Assembly: GCF_008932115.1 (NCBI RefSeq)
Contig: NZ_CP044543.1
Span: 4,470,501 to 4,534,500 of the forward strand
Length of the DNA: 64,000 nt
Origin: Bradyrhizobium betae
Lineage (GTDB): Bacteria > Pseudomonadota > Alphaproteobacteria > Rhizobiales > Xanthobacteraceae
Direction: 5' to 3'
The notes under the pieces were generated by a model. It ran no database searches. It saw only the letters and a program-made list of their open reading frames with translations, and was not told the DNA's origin. Of the stretch, positions 38,324 through 46,786 are shown in pieces. Positions within the stretch are counted from its first letter, which is position 1, and the number at the start of each line of letters is the position of its first letter. The translations under genes were made by a program, and so were the position numbers.

Positions 38324-38767
38324 ATGATTGTCGAAGCCATGCTGCCTGCCGCACGCGAACGGCTTATTCTCCTCGGCGACGAGGCTCCGCTCATCGACGC
38401 CGCAAGGCTCTTGCGCGATCTCGATGCAGACCTCGTGGTCGTGCGCAGTTCCGATGGACTTCTGGCCGGCGTCATCACCAAGACGGACGTTGTCCGCCAA
38501 ATCAGCCAGTGCCAGGGGGCTTCCTGCATGGCGGCGGCTTCGGCCATTATGACCAAGCCGGTCGTGTATTGCCGCCCCACCGACTTGTTGAGCGACATCT
38601 GGTCGGTAATGAAAGAGCGGCACCTGAAGAACATCCCGATCCTGGATCCCGCGTCCCGCCCGATCGGCGTGCTCAACGCCCGGGATGCGCTCGAAGCGCT
38701 CCTCGAGGAGCTGGAATATCAGGAGGTCCTGTTGCGGGACTACGTGATGTGCGTTGGCTATCACTGA
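38324..38767 (+). CDS. CBS-domain pair protein
   Basis: A 147-residue protein with two CBS repeats: PLIDAARLLRDLDADLVVV...GVITKTDVVRQI and MTKPVVYCRPTDLLSDIW...NIPILDPASRPIGVLNARDAL. CBS pairs bind adenine nucleotides and act as energy or redox sensors. It is the first gene after the defence-like remnant and begins the region of nitrogen-oxide and respiration genes. Confidence 0.85.
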   Translation: MIVEAMLPAARERLILLGDEAPLIDAARLLRDLDADLVVVRSSDGLLAGVITKTDVVRQISQCQGASCMAAASAIMTKPVVYCRPTDLLSDIWSVMKERHLKNIPILDPASRPIGVLNARDALEALLEELEYQEVLLRDYVMCVGYH

Positions 38768-38837
38768 CGGCGAGTGATGTTGCCCCGGCCGCAAGGGACG
38801 ACCGGCTCCGTTTTCGCCGAGAACAGGGAGTTGTGAA

Positions 38838-39185
38838 ATGACCGACACGCTGTATCCACCCTCGTCACGCGAACTTGCCGAAAAGCGTCGACACCTCGCG
38901 CCGGAGACCGAAAAAGCGTTCCAGGCCTTCAGCCGCCAAGTGTTTGCCGACGGCGCGCTGCCGGCGAAGACCAAGCAGCTGATTGCAGTTGCAGTGGCCC
39001 ACGTGACGCAGTGCCCCTACTGCATCAAGGGCCACACTAAAGCCGCGCTCCGCCAGGGCGCCACGCGCCAGGAGCTGATGGAAGCAATTTGGGTCGCAGC
39101 CGAGATGCGGGCGGGTGGTGCCTATGCCCATAGCGCCCTCGCATTGACGGCGATGGACGAGGTGGAAAGTCAGACTAAGGCCTGA
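38838..39185 (+). CDS. AhpD/carboxymuconolactone decarboxylase-like protein
   Basis: A 115-residue protein. LPAKTKQLIAVAVAHVTQCP followed by CPYCIKGHTKAAL gives the CxxC-x3-H site of AhpD-like peroxidase-linked proteins. It could reduce peroxides or act as a thiol partner. It follows the CBS gene by 70 bases and has a GGGAG ribosome site. Confidence 0.85.
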   Translation: MTDTLYPPSSRELAEKRRHLAPETEKAFQAFSRQVFADGALPAKTKQLIAVAVAHVTQCPYCIKGHTKAALRQGATRQELMEAIWVAAEMRAGGAYAHSALALTAMDEVESQTKA

Positions 39186-39268
39186 AGACCGGCGCGCGCC
39201 GAAGGGGCCGGTGGCGACTACCACCAGGACTGTCGCGCCCTGCTTCCCATCGGTCCCCCCGCGCGATG

Positions 39269-40090
39269 CTATGGGTCCTTTTGCGCGACCATGTAGATAG
39301 CGCTCAGGTTTGCGCGATAGTGCTCGAATACCCATCGCATGGCCATGACGCGGCGTCGCGCCGCGTTGTCATGCAGAAGATTTTTTGCCAGTCTCAAAGC
39401 TCCAAAAACGCCTTCGTCCTCGATCAGCCGAAGCGGCCGTAGCAGGTGCATCGGCGCATGGCCGAGGGCAACAACGCGAAATCCGACGCTCTGCAAGAGG
39501 GCTTTCCATTCCTGGCTGCGCAGCGGCCGGGCGCCGACATGGATGACCGAGGAAAGCGCCCGATTGATCTCGCCCTGGCGATCGGGATGCATGTCGTCCG
39601 GAACGATAGCGAGCTCGTGAATGCCGTATCGGCCGCCGGGGCGCAGCAGCCGGAACGCCTCGGCCACAATCCGACGCTTGTGCTCCTCGGTCTGCATACT
39701 CAACATCGCCTCACCAACAACGAGCGAGGCGCACCCGGCGGGTAGCTGCGTCTGGTCGGCCCGCCCAACGAGGACCGAAATATGAGGAGCGGACGGCAGT
39801 TGCCGGGCGGTCCATTGCACCGCCTGGGCGTCACGCTCGATTGCCGTATAGCGCTGTGGTTCGCGTTGCAGAATCATGCGGGCGGTGACGCCGAGACCGG
39901 GCGCGAACTCCACGACCTCGTCCGCCGGGCTGATGGCCAGATCGTCGAGCAGCGCCCGCGTCAGTCTAAGGCCTCCTGGACGCAAGACACGCTTGCCGAG
40001 CCGGGCAAGCAGCCAATGCCCCGGCATCTTTGCGATTTCGAGGTCGCCGCCAGGTAGGTCCACACCGTGGACGGAATGAATATCAGTCAT
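39269..40090 (-). CDS. class I SAM-dependent methyltransferase
   Basis: A 273-residue protein. The N-terminal ~50 residues (GHWLLARLGKRVLRPGG) are followed by SAM motif I VVEFAPGLGVTA, AIERDAQAV and AFRLLRPGGRYGIHELAIVP. The substrate is unknown. ATG 40090 is chosen because 81 upstream in-frame bases give no sensible protein. It follows the DUF6522-like gene on the same strand, so it is probably in the unit driven from the NsrR-type palindrome. Confidence 0.75.
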   Translation of the reverse strand: MTDIHSVHGVDLPGGDLEIAKMPGHWLLARLGKRVLRPGGLRLTRALLDDLAISPADEVVEFAPGLGVTARMILQREPQRYTAIERDAQAVQWTARQLPSAPHISVLVGRADQTQLPAGCASLVVGEAMLSMQTEEHKRRIVAEAFRLLRPGGRYGIHELAIVPDDMHPDRQGEINRALSSVIHVGARPLRSQEWKALLQSVGFRVVALGHAPMHLLRPLRLIEDEGVFGALRLAKNLLHDNAARRRVMAMRWVFEHYRANLSAIYMVAQKDP

Positions 40091-40127
40091 CTCTCGTCTC
40101 CTGTTCCCGGTAACAACGTCATGCCCT

Positions 40128-40460
40128 TCAACCGGTCGCCCGGTGCAGGGCGTCCGGCATTGGGCGGTCACCGAAATCGATCGCCGATCTCCGGAGGAGC
40201 CGGCCCGTCGAGTCCGTGATCAGGCGCGCGCGGCGGCTACGGTAGAAGAACGTGAGGCGAAACTCCCCTTCATCCTGCCCGGTTCCGCGCTCACAGACGC
40301 TGGTGATCCTTCCTTCGCGCATCAGGATCGGCACACTGGTTGCCGGCACGTGCAGAAGTTCGCCAATGAGTGCGGCGTCCACGACAAACGTGTTGTCGCT
40401 GAACTCTATGACGCGATCGGACGGCGCTTGGGAAAGGGCATCCTGGAGGCTCTCGATCAT
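40128..40460 (-). CDS. DUF6522-like protein, likely NsrR-controlled
   Basis: A 110-residue protein. VIEFSDNTFVVDAALIGELL, VPILMREGRITSVCERG, FRLTFFYRSRRARL and LRRSAIDFGDRP match my recollection of the DUF6522 family; function is not known. The start at 40460 lies 31 bases from the end of the long palindrome at 40487-40517, which would place an NsrR-like repressor over its promoter. Confidence 0.65.
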   Translation of the reverse strand: MIESLQDALSQAPSDRVIEFSDNTFVVDAALIGELLHVPATSVPILMREGRITSVCERGTGQDEGEFRLTFFYRSRRARLITDSTGRLLRRSAIDFGDRPMPDALHRATG

Positions 40461-40490
40461 CGAAAGTTTCTCCTTGTCGAGGCAGGCTAA

Positions 40491-40513
40491 AAGATATATT
40501 GTTAATATATCTT
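40491..40513. promoter_or_regulatory. NsrR-type operator (perfect palindrome)
   Basis: Half sites AAGATATATTG and TAATATATCTT flank a central T. The symmetry extends to a perfect 12-bp arm each side (40487-40517). The form matches published NsrR sites of 11-1-11 type. It lies between the divergent genes at 40460 and 40535, and an nsrR gene is 1.3 kb away. Confidence 0.75.
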
Positions 40514-40534
40514 TTAGAACGAGAGTGTCAAGCG

Positions 40535-41056
40535 ATGTCAATATCTGCCCAGTTTGAAGCCCGAGCATTGGCGCGGACGGTCCGTGGTACCAAACTCCGG
40601 GCCAGATCCGGGCCGCGGACCGCAAACGTGTCCAACAGCAATCTTCGCCCGAAGCTCTCGACGGCCGAGCTCGCGTTTCGCATCTACGCGGCATTTCGCG
40701 CCCATCCGCATATATGCAACGTGCTGACGCACATTTCGCGCGCCAAGTGGAGCGAGGTAGAACGTTCCATCAGCTCTATTATCGATCCGGCGACGACGAG
40801 CGATGAGCTTTCTCCGCTCGGCAGAAACATCGTCGACCTGATGGTCGCCGAGCGGGGGATCACTGGAAAGATCCTGAAGCCCCATTTCCACGCGGTCCTG
40901 CACAGGTTTCTCGATCCGCCCCAGTCGGAGCGGCTGATCCGCCATGTCGAAGCTCTATTTCGCGACGTCGACTGGAAGGCTCAACATCCCGCGCAACTGC
41001 CTGCGCCGAGCATAGCTCCCGAGGAGTCCGATCGTGCCAGAGCTGAATTGCAGTGA
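40535..41056 (+). CDS. hypothetical protein, likely NsrR-controlled
   Basis: A 173-residue protein. Residues 1-35 are basic. The middle reads LSTAELAFRIYAAFRAHPHI and HISRAKWSEVERSISSIIDP, and a His-rich segment follows (KPHFHAVLHRF). No family recognised. It is 18 bases from the extended palindrome at 40487-40517 and overlaps the following DUF2249 gene by 23 bases, so the two form a unit. Confidence 0.6.
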   Translation: MSISAQFEARALARTVRGTKLRARSGPRTANVSNSNLRPKLSTAELAFRIYAAFRAHPHICNVLTHISRAKWSEVERSISSIIDPATTSDELSPLGRNIVDLMVAERGITGKILKPHFHAVLHRFLDPPQSERLIRHVEALFRDVDWKAQHPAQLPAPSIAPEESDRARAELQ

Positions 41057-41300
41057 ACGCGTAATCAACGTTTCGGATATCGATCCGAAATATCGTCATG
41101 CCATCCTCTTCCGCCTATTCGAGCACTTGGCTCCGGACGACTCGCTGCAGATCGTGGTCGATCACGATCCGAGGCGGCTGCGCCTGCAACTCGAAGCACG
41201 CCATGGCTCACGATGCGGCTGGTCGTATCTGGAGGCGGGACCCGACGTCTGGCGCGTTCGTCTGCGCCTGCTCGGCCGCGAGGCCGAAGATCATGACTGA
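41034..41300 (+). CDS. DUF2249 domain protein
   Basis: An 88-residue protein from GTG 41034 overlapping the previous gene. INVSDIDPKYRHAILFRLFE, LQIVVDHDPRRLRLQLEA and WSYLEAGPDVWRVRL are typical of DUF2249, a small TusA-like fold often found near hemerythrins and nitrogen-oxide genes. It is related to the proteins at 44848-45102, 42881-43408 and 62614-63123. Confidence 0.8.
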   Translation: MPELNCSERVINVSDIDPKYRHAILFRLFEHLAPDDSLQIVVDHDPRRLRLQLEARHGSRCGWSYLEAGPDVWRVRLRLLGREAEDHD

Positions 41301-41511
41301 TCCGTCAATCCCGAGCTTGCGATGTTCCAGTCAGCGACTTGCGGCGGCTGGCAAGTCGCAGCGCGAGGCCGACGACGACCCCGCTCCCGGGCGGAGAGGT
41401 TGGAAGTCATCTTCTGCGTTTCTGCGACCGGAGCGAGCGAATGCTCCGCATGGAGTATCCCCATGCGTGAGCGCAGCCACTTGAATGAGGACTCAACGAG
41501 GAGAAATGGAA

Positions 41512-41748
41512 ATGTTGAGCAATTCCCATCATCATGTAGATCCGGCGAACGACGCGAAACGGACCTATCTCGAGTCGCTCATCCGGGAAGATTTTGAGCG
41601 ATGCCACCCGGGCGAAACGCTGGATGATGTCAAGCGCCGGGCGCCGTTTTCGAAAGAGGACAAGGGACTTCTGCGCGATTGGATGGCGGTGGCGGCGACG
41701 CGGGCTGCCGCAGAGCAAGCAGCATTGCCAGCCAGGCTTGCGGCCTGA
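41512..41748 (+). CDS. hypothetical small protein
   Basis: A 78-residue hydrophilic helical protein (YLESLIREDFERCHPGETLD, FSKEDKGLLRDWMAVAA). ATG 41512 sits 8 bases after GAGGAG, better placed than ATG 41506. It is convergent with nsrR and 24 bases from its end. Function is unknown. Confidence 0.6.
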   Translation: MLSNSHHHVDPANDAKRTYLESLIREDFERCHPGETLDDVKRRAPFSKEDKGLLRDWMAVAATRAAAEQAALPARLAA

Positions 41749-41772
41749 TACGCGCGTTGGAACGGTTACTGG

Positions 41773-42201
41773 TCATGCTGCGGGTCGGATACCGAAGTCC
41801 TTGGGCCTGAGCATGAGGTCGGCGAGCGTGTATTTGTCAAGCACCGCGTTGAACGCATCGAGTCCCTCGTGGAAGATGCCGCGCAGGCGACAACTGCGTG
41901 TGATGATGCATTGATTGCGCGTGGCAAAGCATTCGACCAGTGCGAAGTCCGGCTCGGTGGCGCGGACCACGTCGCCCAAGCCTATCTTGCGCGGCGGCTT
42001 TGCGAGCGTCAGTCCGCCGGAGCGTCCCCGCACAGCCTTCAGGAAACCTGCCCGCGTCAGGGTGTTCGTGATCTTCATGAGGTGTGCGCGAGAGATCTTG
42101 TAGACTTCGGATACTTCCTCGATGGTGATCAGCCGGTCATCATGGGCCGCCGCGTACATCAGCAGCCTGAGGGCGTAGTCGCTAAAATTCGTCAGTCGCA
42201 T
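41773..42201 (-). CDS. nsrR: Rrf2-family nitric-oxide-sensing repressor NsrR
   Basis: A 142-residue Rrf2 regulator with MRLTNFSDYALRLLMYAA at the start, helix-turn-helix EEVSEVYKISRAHLMKI, and the wing RGRSGGLTLAKPP. The iron-sulfur cysteines are in the block CFATRNQCIITRSC, as in NsrR rather than plain IscR. The cluster reacts with NO to lift repression. Two sites of the expected type lie nearby (40491-40513 and 45591-45613). Confidence 0.88.
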   Translation of the reverse strand: MRLTNFSDYALRLLMYAAAHDDRLITIEEVSEVYKISRAHLMKITNTLTRAGFLKAVRGRSGGLTLAKPPRKIGLGDVVRATEPDFALVECFATRNQCIITRSCRLRGIFHEGLDAFNAVLDKYTLADLMLRPKDFGIRPAA

Positions 42202-42333
42202 GCGGATCCCAAATTTGACTAATCGGCGGCGCGGAGAGCGCTAAAGGTATACATGGTCTCGAGTTTTGCAAATTGCAGCGCTTCCATTTCCGGTTCTATC
42301 CTGCCCGCGATCCGGCCATCTCTACGAGATCGA

Positions 42334-42570
42334 TCACAGCTTGCGCACGAGGCGGTGCAGCAAGGCGTTGAAGCGCCTCTCGTCCTTTGGCGCGCCTCGG
42401 CGGAGGATGGCGCAGGCCTTTCCAGCAATGCGGCAGGCTGCGTCAACCTCGCCGGCGTCGGCAAGCTTCTGCAGCGCATCGAGCAAGAGCAAATTGATCT
42501 GCTCGTGCGGTGAGATGAGCGGGGTCAGCGCAGCGTAATCGAGACCGGGACGGACGGAGGCCTGCGTCAT
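42334..42570 (-). CDS. small helical protein, last gene of the ferredoxin operon
   Basis: A 78-residue protein, all helix (HEQINLLLLDALQKLADAGE, AACRIAGKACAILRRG, RRFNALLHRLVRKL), with two Cys. ATG 42570 overlaps the stop of the DUF59 gene (ATGA), showing coupling. No family recognised. It has no counterpart in the second cassette at 61-63 kb. Confidence 0.65.
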   Translation of the reverse strand: MTQASVRPGLDYAALTPLISPHEQINLLLLDALQKLADAGEVDAACRIAGKACAILRRGAPKDERRFNALLHRLVRKL

Positions 42571-42884
42571 CGGCCGACTCCGAGATAGTCCTTCGCCGCC
42601 TGGCTCATCATGTCCGGGGCCCATGGTGGATCATAGGTGAGCTGGACATCGGCCCATTGAACGCCGACGACGGACTGCGCTGCTTCGCCGGCACCGCCCC
42701 TGAGATAGCCGGTCGCGGGGCAGCCCCTCGTCGTCGTGGTCATGGAGATCCGAGCTACACCGTCCTCCGCGACGGCGATATCGTAAACGAGCCCGAGATC
42801 GACGATATTGAAGCCGATCTCCGGATCGATCACCTCGCGAAGCGCCGTGCGCACCCGTTCCACCAGCTCGCCGGCGCCGGTCAT
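42567..42884 (-). CDS. MIP18/DUF59 family protein (PaaD-like Fe-S assembly factor)
   Basis: A 105-residue protein. LREVIDPEIGFNIVDLGLVY, MTTTTRGCPATGYL with the conserved Cys, and LTYDPPWAPDMMS define the family, whose members carry or insert iron-sulfur clusters. It overlaps the double DUF2249 gene by four bases. A paralogue sits at 63120-63434 in the same order. Confidence 0.88.
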   Translation of the reverse strand: MTGAGELVERVRTALREVIDPEIGFNIVDLGLVYDIAVAEDGVARISMTTTTRGCPATGYLRGGAGEAAQSVVGVQWADVQLTYDPPWAPDMMSQAAKDYLGVGR

Positions 42885-43408
42885 TGGGCCGCCTCCGGTT
42901 GGGCGCCCTTGCGTATCAGGAGCTTGTACGTGGTCCGATCCGCCTCGAACGCGCCCAGCCATTCGAATCCCCGCTTGCCAAGCTCTGGCAGTAGGAATAC
43001 CGGCTCGCGGCACAGAAGAGCGCACAACACCTCACCCGGCTGCAACTCTTCGACGGCTGCGAGCGTGCGCACCATCGGCTCCGGTGGATCGAGATCGCGG
43101 TTGTCAAGCTGACGCACGGGCTCGGGCCATCCTGAAGCCGCAACGCCGTTCGGTGCCGGCTGAGCGCTTGCAGCTTGAGCTTGCGGTGTGAACAGCACTT
43201 CCCAATCGCCGTCACCGATCTCTCGTGCGGCATGGTCGAATCCCTTCTTGCCCAGAACCGTGTAGAGCGGCACCGGCTCGAACGTCGCCAGCAACCTGAG
43301 CGCCTGTCCGGCGCCCAGGCCGTTGACGGCCTGCATAATGGCAGAGAAGGGCTCGCCGCCAGAGCGCAGAATCGGCCGTACGTCGAGTTCGCGGGAAGCT
43401 TGCGTCAT
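42881..43408 (-). CDS. double DUF2249 domain protein
   Basis: A 175-residue protein with two DUF2249 repeats: LDVRPILRSGGEPFSAIMQA...VPLYTVLGKKGFDHAA and QLDNRDLDPPEPMVRTLAAV...EPVFLLPELGKRGFEWLGAF. Both repeats keep the GF motif. Likely a carrier or partner for the MIP18 protein. It lies 25 bases after the membrane protein gene. Paralogue at 62614-63123. Confidence 0.85.
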   Translation of the reverse strand: MTQASRELDVRPILRSGGEPFSAIMQAVNGLGAGQALRLLATFEPVPLYTVLGKKGFDHAAREIGDGDWEVLFTPQAQAASAQPAPNGVAASGWPEPVRQLDNRDLDPPEPMVRTLAAVEELQPGEVLCALLCREPVFLLPELGKRGFEWLGAFEADRTTYKLLIRKGAQPEAAQ

Positions 43409-43433
43409 TTGTCATTCCTCCATCTTGCGGGCG

Positions 43434-44783
43434 TTACAGAATTGGCAGATGCAGCCGCGGCCAGGCGCGATGGCCGCCAGGCAACATCGCCCTCGGCACC
43501 GCGGCCAGATTGCGGGTCAGAACGAGTTCGAACGATATTCTCGCCGTGGCGATAAGCATGGCGAACGCCGCGCCCCGGAACACCAGAGGCGCGCCCAAGA
43601 ACATCGCCAGCGATGCAGCACCGACACCTGTGAAATAGAGCCAGAACCAGGGCATGGCGCGCGGTTCGTCGACGAGGTCCTGCACCCGCGGCGTCGGACG
43701 TTTGCCCAACAGCATACCGTAGCATTCGAGCCAGGTCAGAAAGGCCACGATTTTGTAGAGCTTCGCGAGGCCGAGCGCAGTGAGCCAACCGAATGCGAAG
43801 AGAAACACCACGCCTCCGATTTGGCGATCGGTCGGCCCGAGTGCCGCCACGGCGACCAACAGCAAAACGGCGAGTCCGAGACTGCCCAGCGCCCAGGCGA
43901 ATACCCGAGCATTGAGCTCGATCTTAGGCCGCTTGCGGGTACGATAGAGCCGCATGATGTCCTGCCCGTAGAGAGCAAGGCTGACGAGCGCGCCCGCGAG
44001 CGCTGCGAGCAGTGGGGGGATCACCCCCTGACCGAAGATCAGGAGACAGACAGGACCGCCGATCAGTATCACCAGGATGGCCATGGTGCCGGTCAGGAAC
44101 GCGATGCGGCTGCTGCGGTGTTCGGCTTCGGGAGCGAGCATGAACATTGCGAGCAGCCGATAGCTCACGCCCATGGCGGTGAAGGTGAGCCAGCCGCCGA
44201 GCCCCAGCGCGGCGTGAAACGGAATACCCTCCGATGTAAGGCGCAGGAAGGCAGCATTGGTTGTCCACCCACCGAGCGTCAGCGAGAAGATCATTCCCAG
44301 CATGACGACGCCCACGAGGCTCAAGAGACCCGCCGCGACGAAGCGGGCCGGCAAACCGACCGGGCGCGCCGACCAGAGGGTGCGGCCTAGGTTCCATAGG
44401 TTGAGTGCGAAGCCGCCTGCGAGACCGATGGCGCCGAGCGGCAACCAGGGCATCGAGCCCACTGAAAAGCCGGCCATACCAAGAAATCCGAGAAGCAGAC
44501 TGCCGAGTCCGGTCAGCAGAAGCGCGAGCGCAACAACGGGCAGTTCGGGGTGGGCCAGCGGCTTGGCTACGAGGACCGGGACGAACTGAATGAGCGCTCC
44601 TGACATCAGGAGGCTGAGCCAACCGATCGCAACGAGATGAACGAGAACGAGGGTCAGTGGCGCAACTAGCGGCTGGCTCGGAAAGCCGACGCCAGCAGCC
44701 ATCAGTGCCTCGGCGCAGAGCAGCGCGCAGAGTGCGGCCGTAAAATAGCTCATCGTCCATCTGGACAGCGATGCGCCGAACAT
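43434..44783 (-). CDS. polytopic membrane protein (NnrS / haem-copper subunit I-like)
   Basis: A 449-residue protein with about 12 hydrophobic helices. Two histidines conserved with its paralogue lie within helices: LVHLVAIGWLSLLMSGALIQ and PFHAALGLGGWLTFTAMGVS. These could bind a haem, as in NnrS or an oxidase subunit I without the copper ligands. A cytoplasmic loop contains KLYKIVAFLTWLECYG and PTPRVQDLV. The N-terminal start MFGASLSRWTMSYF is shared with the copy at 61266. It lies in the ferredoxin operon that probably answers to NsrR. Confidence 0.7.
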   Translation of the reverse strand: MFGASLSRWTMSYFTAALCALLCAEALMAAGVGFPSQPLVAPLTLVLVHLVAIGWLSLLMSGALIQFVPVLVAKPLAHPELPVVALALLLTGLGSLLLGFLGMAGFSVGSMPWLPLGAIGLAGGFALNLWNLGRTLWSARPVGLPARFVAAGLLSLVGVVMLGMIFSLTLGGWTTNAAFLRLTSEGIPFHAALGLGGWLTFTAMGVSYRLLAMFMLAPEAEHRSSRIAFLTGTMAILVILIGGPVCLLIFGQGVIPPLLAALAGALVSLALYGQDIMRLYRTRKRPKIELNARVFAWALGSLGLAVLLLVAVAALGPTDRQIGGVVFLFAFGWLTALGLAKLYKIVAFLTWLECYGMLLGKRPTPRVQDLVDEPRAMPWFWLYFTGVGAASLAMFLGAPLVFRGAAFAMLIATARISFELVLTRNLAAVPRAMLPGGHRAWPRLHLPIL

Positions 44784-44847
44784 GACTTTCCTTCGAAATT
44801 GCGCGGGGCGAGGCGATATGGCCTCGCTCCCGTGCGCCCGGCGCCGT

Positions 44848-45102
44848 TCAGGCCGCCTTGGCGAGCTTTCCGATCTCGACGCGCCAAACGGCGGGACCGC
44901 TCTCGACATAGGTCCAGGAGAATTGCTTGGGATATTCGGCTTCCAATTGGTAGTAGAGCGGCTTCGGGTCATGATCGTTCACGAGAGTGAACGATCGGCC
45001 CACAGCGAGTTCGTTGACGAGCTGGAAGATCTTCTGGTGACGCTGCGCCGGCGGAAGCTCGCGTACATCGATGATCGAAGCGTTTGCGTTTGCACTGGAC
45101 AT
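44848..45102 (-). CDS. DUF2249 domain protein
   Basis: An 84-residue single DUF2249 domain: IIDVRELPPAQRHQKIFQLV, FTLVNDHDPKPLYYQLEAEY and SWTYVESGPAVWRVEI. It closely resembles the one at 41034-41300. It sits two bases after the ferredoxin stop and 64 bases before the membrane protein gene. Confidence 0.85.
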   Translation of the reverse strand: MSSANANASIIDVRELPPAQRHQKIFQLVNELAVGRSFTLVNDHDPKPLYYQLEAEYPKQFSWTYVESGPAVWRVEIGKLAKAA

Positions 45103-45104
45103 TC

Positions 45105-45515
45105 CTAATCTTCTCCTTTGGTCGCACGAACGTCTGATTGATCACCGCCGGCGACCTCGGCGACAGATCGAAGCTCAAGCCGCTCATCCGGCTTCGGGCT
45201 AAAATGGTCGGCAAACTTGTTGGGAACGCCATTCCAGGCGTCGGCATCAGGTGGCGGTTCGCCCTTCTTGATGACGTTGGGCCAAAGCCCCGCATATTTG
45301 CGGTTGAGACCAAGCCAATGTGAGTTGCGCGGAACATCGCTGTCCGGAAAAATCGCTTCGGCCGGGCACTCCGGCACGCAGACGCCGCAGTCGATGCACT
45401 CATCGGGGTGAATGACGAGCATGTTCTCGCCGACATAGAAGCAGTCGACGGGGCAGACCTCGACGCAGTCCATATACTTGCACTTGATGCAGTTGTCGGT
45501 GACGACATGCGTCAT
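45105..45515 (-). CDS. 7Fe-type ferredoxin FdxA-like
   Basis: A 136-residue ferredoxin with clusters bound by [17 protein letters not shown] and [18 protein letters not shown]. This is the [3Fe-4S]/[4Fe-4S] pattern of FdxA. The C-terminus ([19 protein letters not shown]) is longer than usual by about 25 residues. It is the first gene of the operon and starts 76 bases from an NsrR-type site. Likely donates electrons to the membrane protein or to iron-sulfur assembly. Confidence 0.9.
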   Translation of the reverse strand: MTHVVTDNCIKCKYMDCVEVCPVDCFYVGENMLVIHPDECIDCGVCVPECPAEAIFPDSDVPRNSHWLGLNRKYAGLWPNVIKKGEPPPDADAWNGVPNKFADHFSPKPDERLELRSVAEVAGGDQSDVRATKGED

Positions 45516-45590
45516 TCGTCCTGCCTCCTGTCGCAGCCCTCACGCCGCACGACGTCGATGAAGCAAGACGTTAGGCGCCTCACGGCTAAA

Positions 45591-45613
45591 AAGCAATATA
45601 TAAAATATATCTT
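45591..45613. promoter_or_regulatory. NsrR-type operator upstream of the ferredoxin operon
   Basis: AAGCAATATAT and AAATATATCTT flank a central A. The right half matches the site at 40491-40513 at nearly every position; the left half is degenerate. It is 76 bases upstream of the ferredoxin start on the minus strand. Confidence 0.6.
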
Positions 45614-45619
45614 TATCGC

Positions 45620-46345
45620 GCGCTGGTTCTTGGAGTCGAAACGCAGCGAGGCATTCAATGCAAGGTACGCATCTCCGTCTGAAATGTCGCTCCATCGCGT
45701 GAGCGAGCGCAAGTATCTCGTCCAGTGAGTGGAAGGTGAAGGTACCCGCGGGTCGGACTTCAAATGGTGACGCGCGCAAGAGTGGCACGGTGAGACCTGC
45801 CGCCTAGCTTGATGTGATGCTACATCAGAAAGAATTCGTCGGAGTCGTTCCATCGTAAGGCGATATTTTTTGAAGGTTGACAGTGTCGGAACTCGGTAGC
45901 AACCTCCGAAAACGGTCAACGGCGACGTTCACGAATAATCCAAATTGACGCGCGACCCCGTCGGTCGCCCGTACCGCTTTTGGGACTCATGGATCAGCCG
46001 CCACTTCCCGTTTCTGACTCGGCAAAGCGCTTGGCAAAGGCCGTCGTAGGGCGCATGCAGACGGTGCTGCCGATCGTAGACCGTGCGGTCTCCGCCTCAA
46101 GGGCTACGGCTTCCATGCGACTCATGGACAGTTCAGCCATCTGTTCGAGCCCCGTACAGCCGATGTGCCAATCGGTATCGCACCGCCACCACCTCTTAGC
46201 CCGAAGCGCAACCGCCGCGAACGCGTTCTCGTCAGCATTTAGCTTGATGGAAAGCCCGATCCGTTTCCTACTGCATCGACAGCACAGATAAGCCGATCAG
46301 GCTCATCGCATGAGCGAGTTTCGAAACTGAAACAAGGAGACTTCC
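45620..46345. other. 726-base region without a convincing gene
   Basis: Open frames here are short, lack ribosome sites and have odd composition. AAACAAGGAGACTTCC directly before 46346 is the ribosome site of the cytochrome. The rest probably holds promoters of the flanking operons; no clear anaerobox was seen. Confidence 0.4.
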
Positions 46346-46738
46346 ATGAAGCGAACTGCACTTGTAGCCCTGTTTCTCGCGGCCGCACTCGGGCAGGCCA
46401 GCGCCCAGGACGCCGCTGCTGGCGAAAAGGTCTTCGCCGTCTGTAAGGCATGCCACCAGGTCGGCGACACCGCCAAGAACGCCGTCGGGCCCGTGCTCAA
46501 CGGACTGATCGGCCGAAAGGCGGGATCCGTTGAGGGCTACAACTACTCGGAGGCCAACAAGAAATCGGGCATCACCTGGACCGAGGAAGAATTCACCAAG
46601 TATATCCAGGACCCGAAGGGCGTCGTGCCCGGCACCAAGATGGCATTTGCCGGGATCAAGGACCCGCAGAAAATCAAGGACCTGATCGCTTACTTGCACA
46701 CGTTCGACAAGGCACCGGTCAAGCTCACGCAGCAGTGA
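46346..46738 (+). CDS. class I c-type cytochrome (cytochrome c2 type)
   Basis: A 130-residue periplasmic cytochrome. Signal peptide residues 1-20 (ALVALFLAAALGQASAQ), haem motif CKACH, and axial Met in GTKMAFAG. NAVGPVLNGLIGRKAGS and GYNYSEANK match cytochrome c2. It probably carries electrons to nitrite reductase or oxidase. A very similar domain is built into the NirK gene at 47529. A strong AAGGAG ribosome site precedes it. Confidence 0.93.
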   Translation: MKRTALVALFLAAALGQASAQDAAAGEKVFAVCKACHQVGDTAKNAVGPVLNGLIGRKAGSVEGYNYSEANKKSGITWTEEEFTKYIQDPKGVVPGTKMAFAGIKDPQKIKDLIAYLHTFDKAPVKLTQQ

Positions 46739-46786
46739 GCGCGCCTCGTGTGAGAGTGGGCGGTACCAAAGGAAAGGAGACGGAAC

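Noticed and set aside
45980..46291. 103-codon plus-strand frame before the cytochrome c gene
   Set aside because: Ser/Arg/Met-rich with no ribosome site and no family resemblance.
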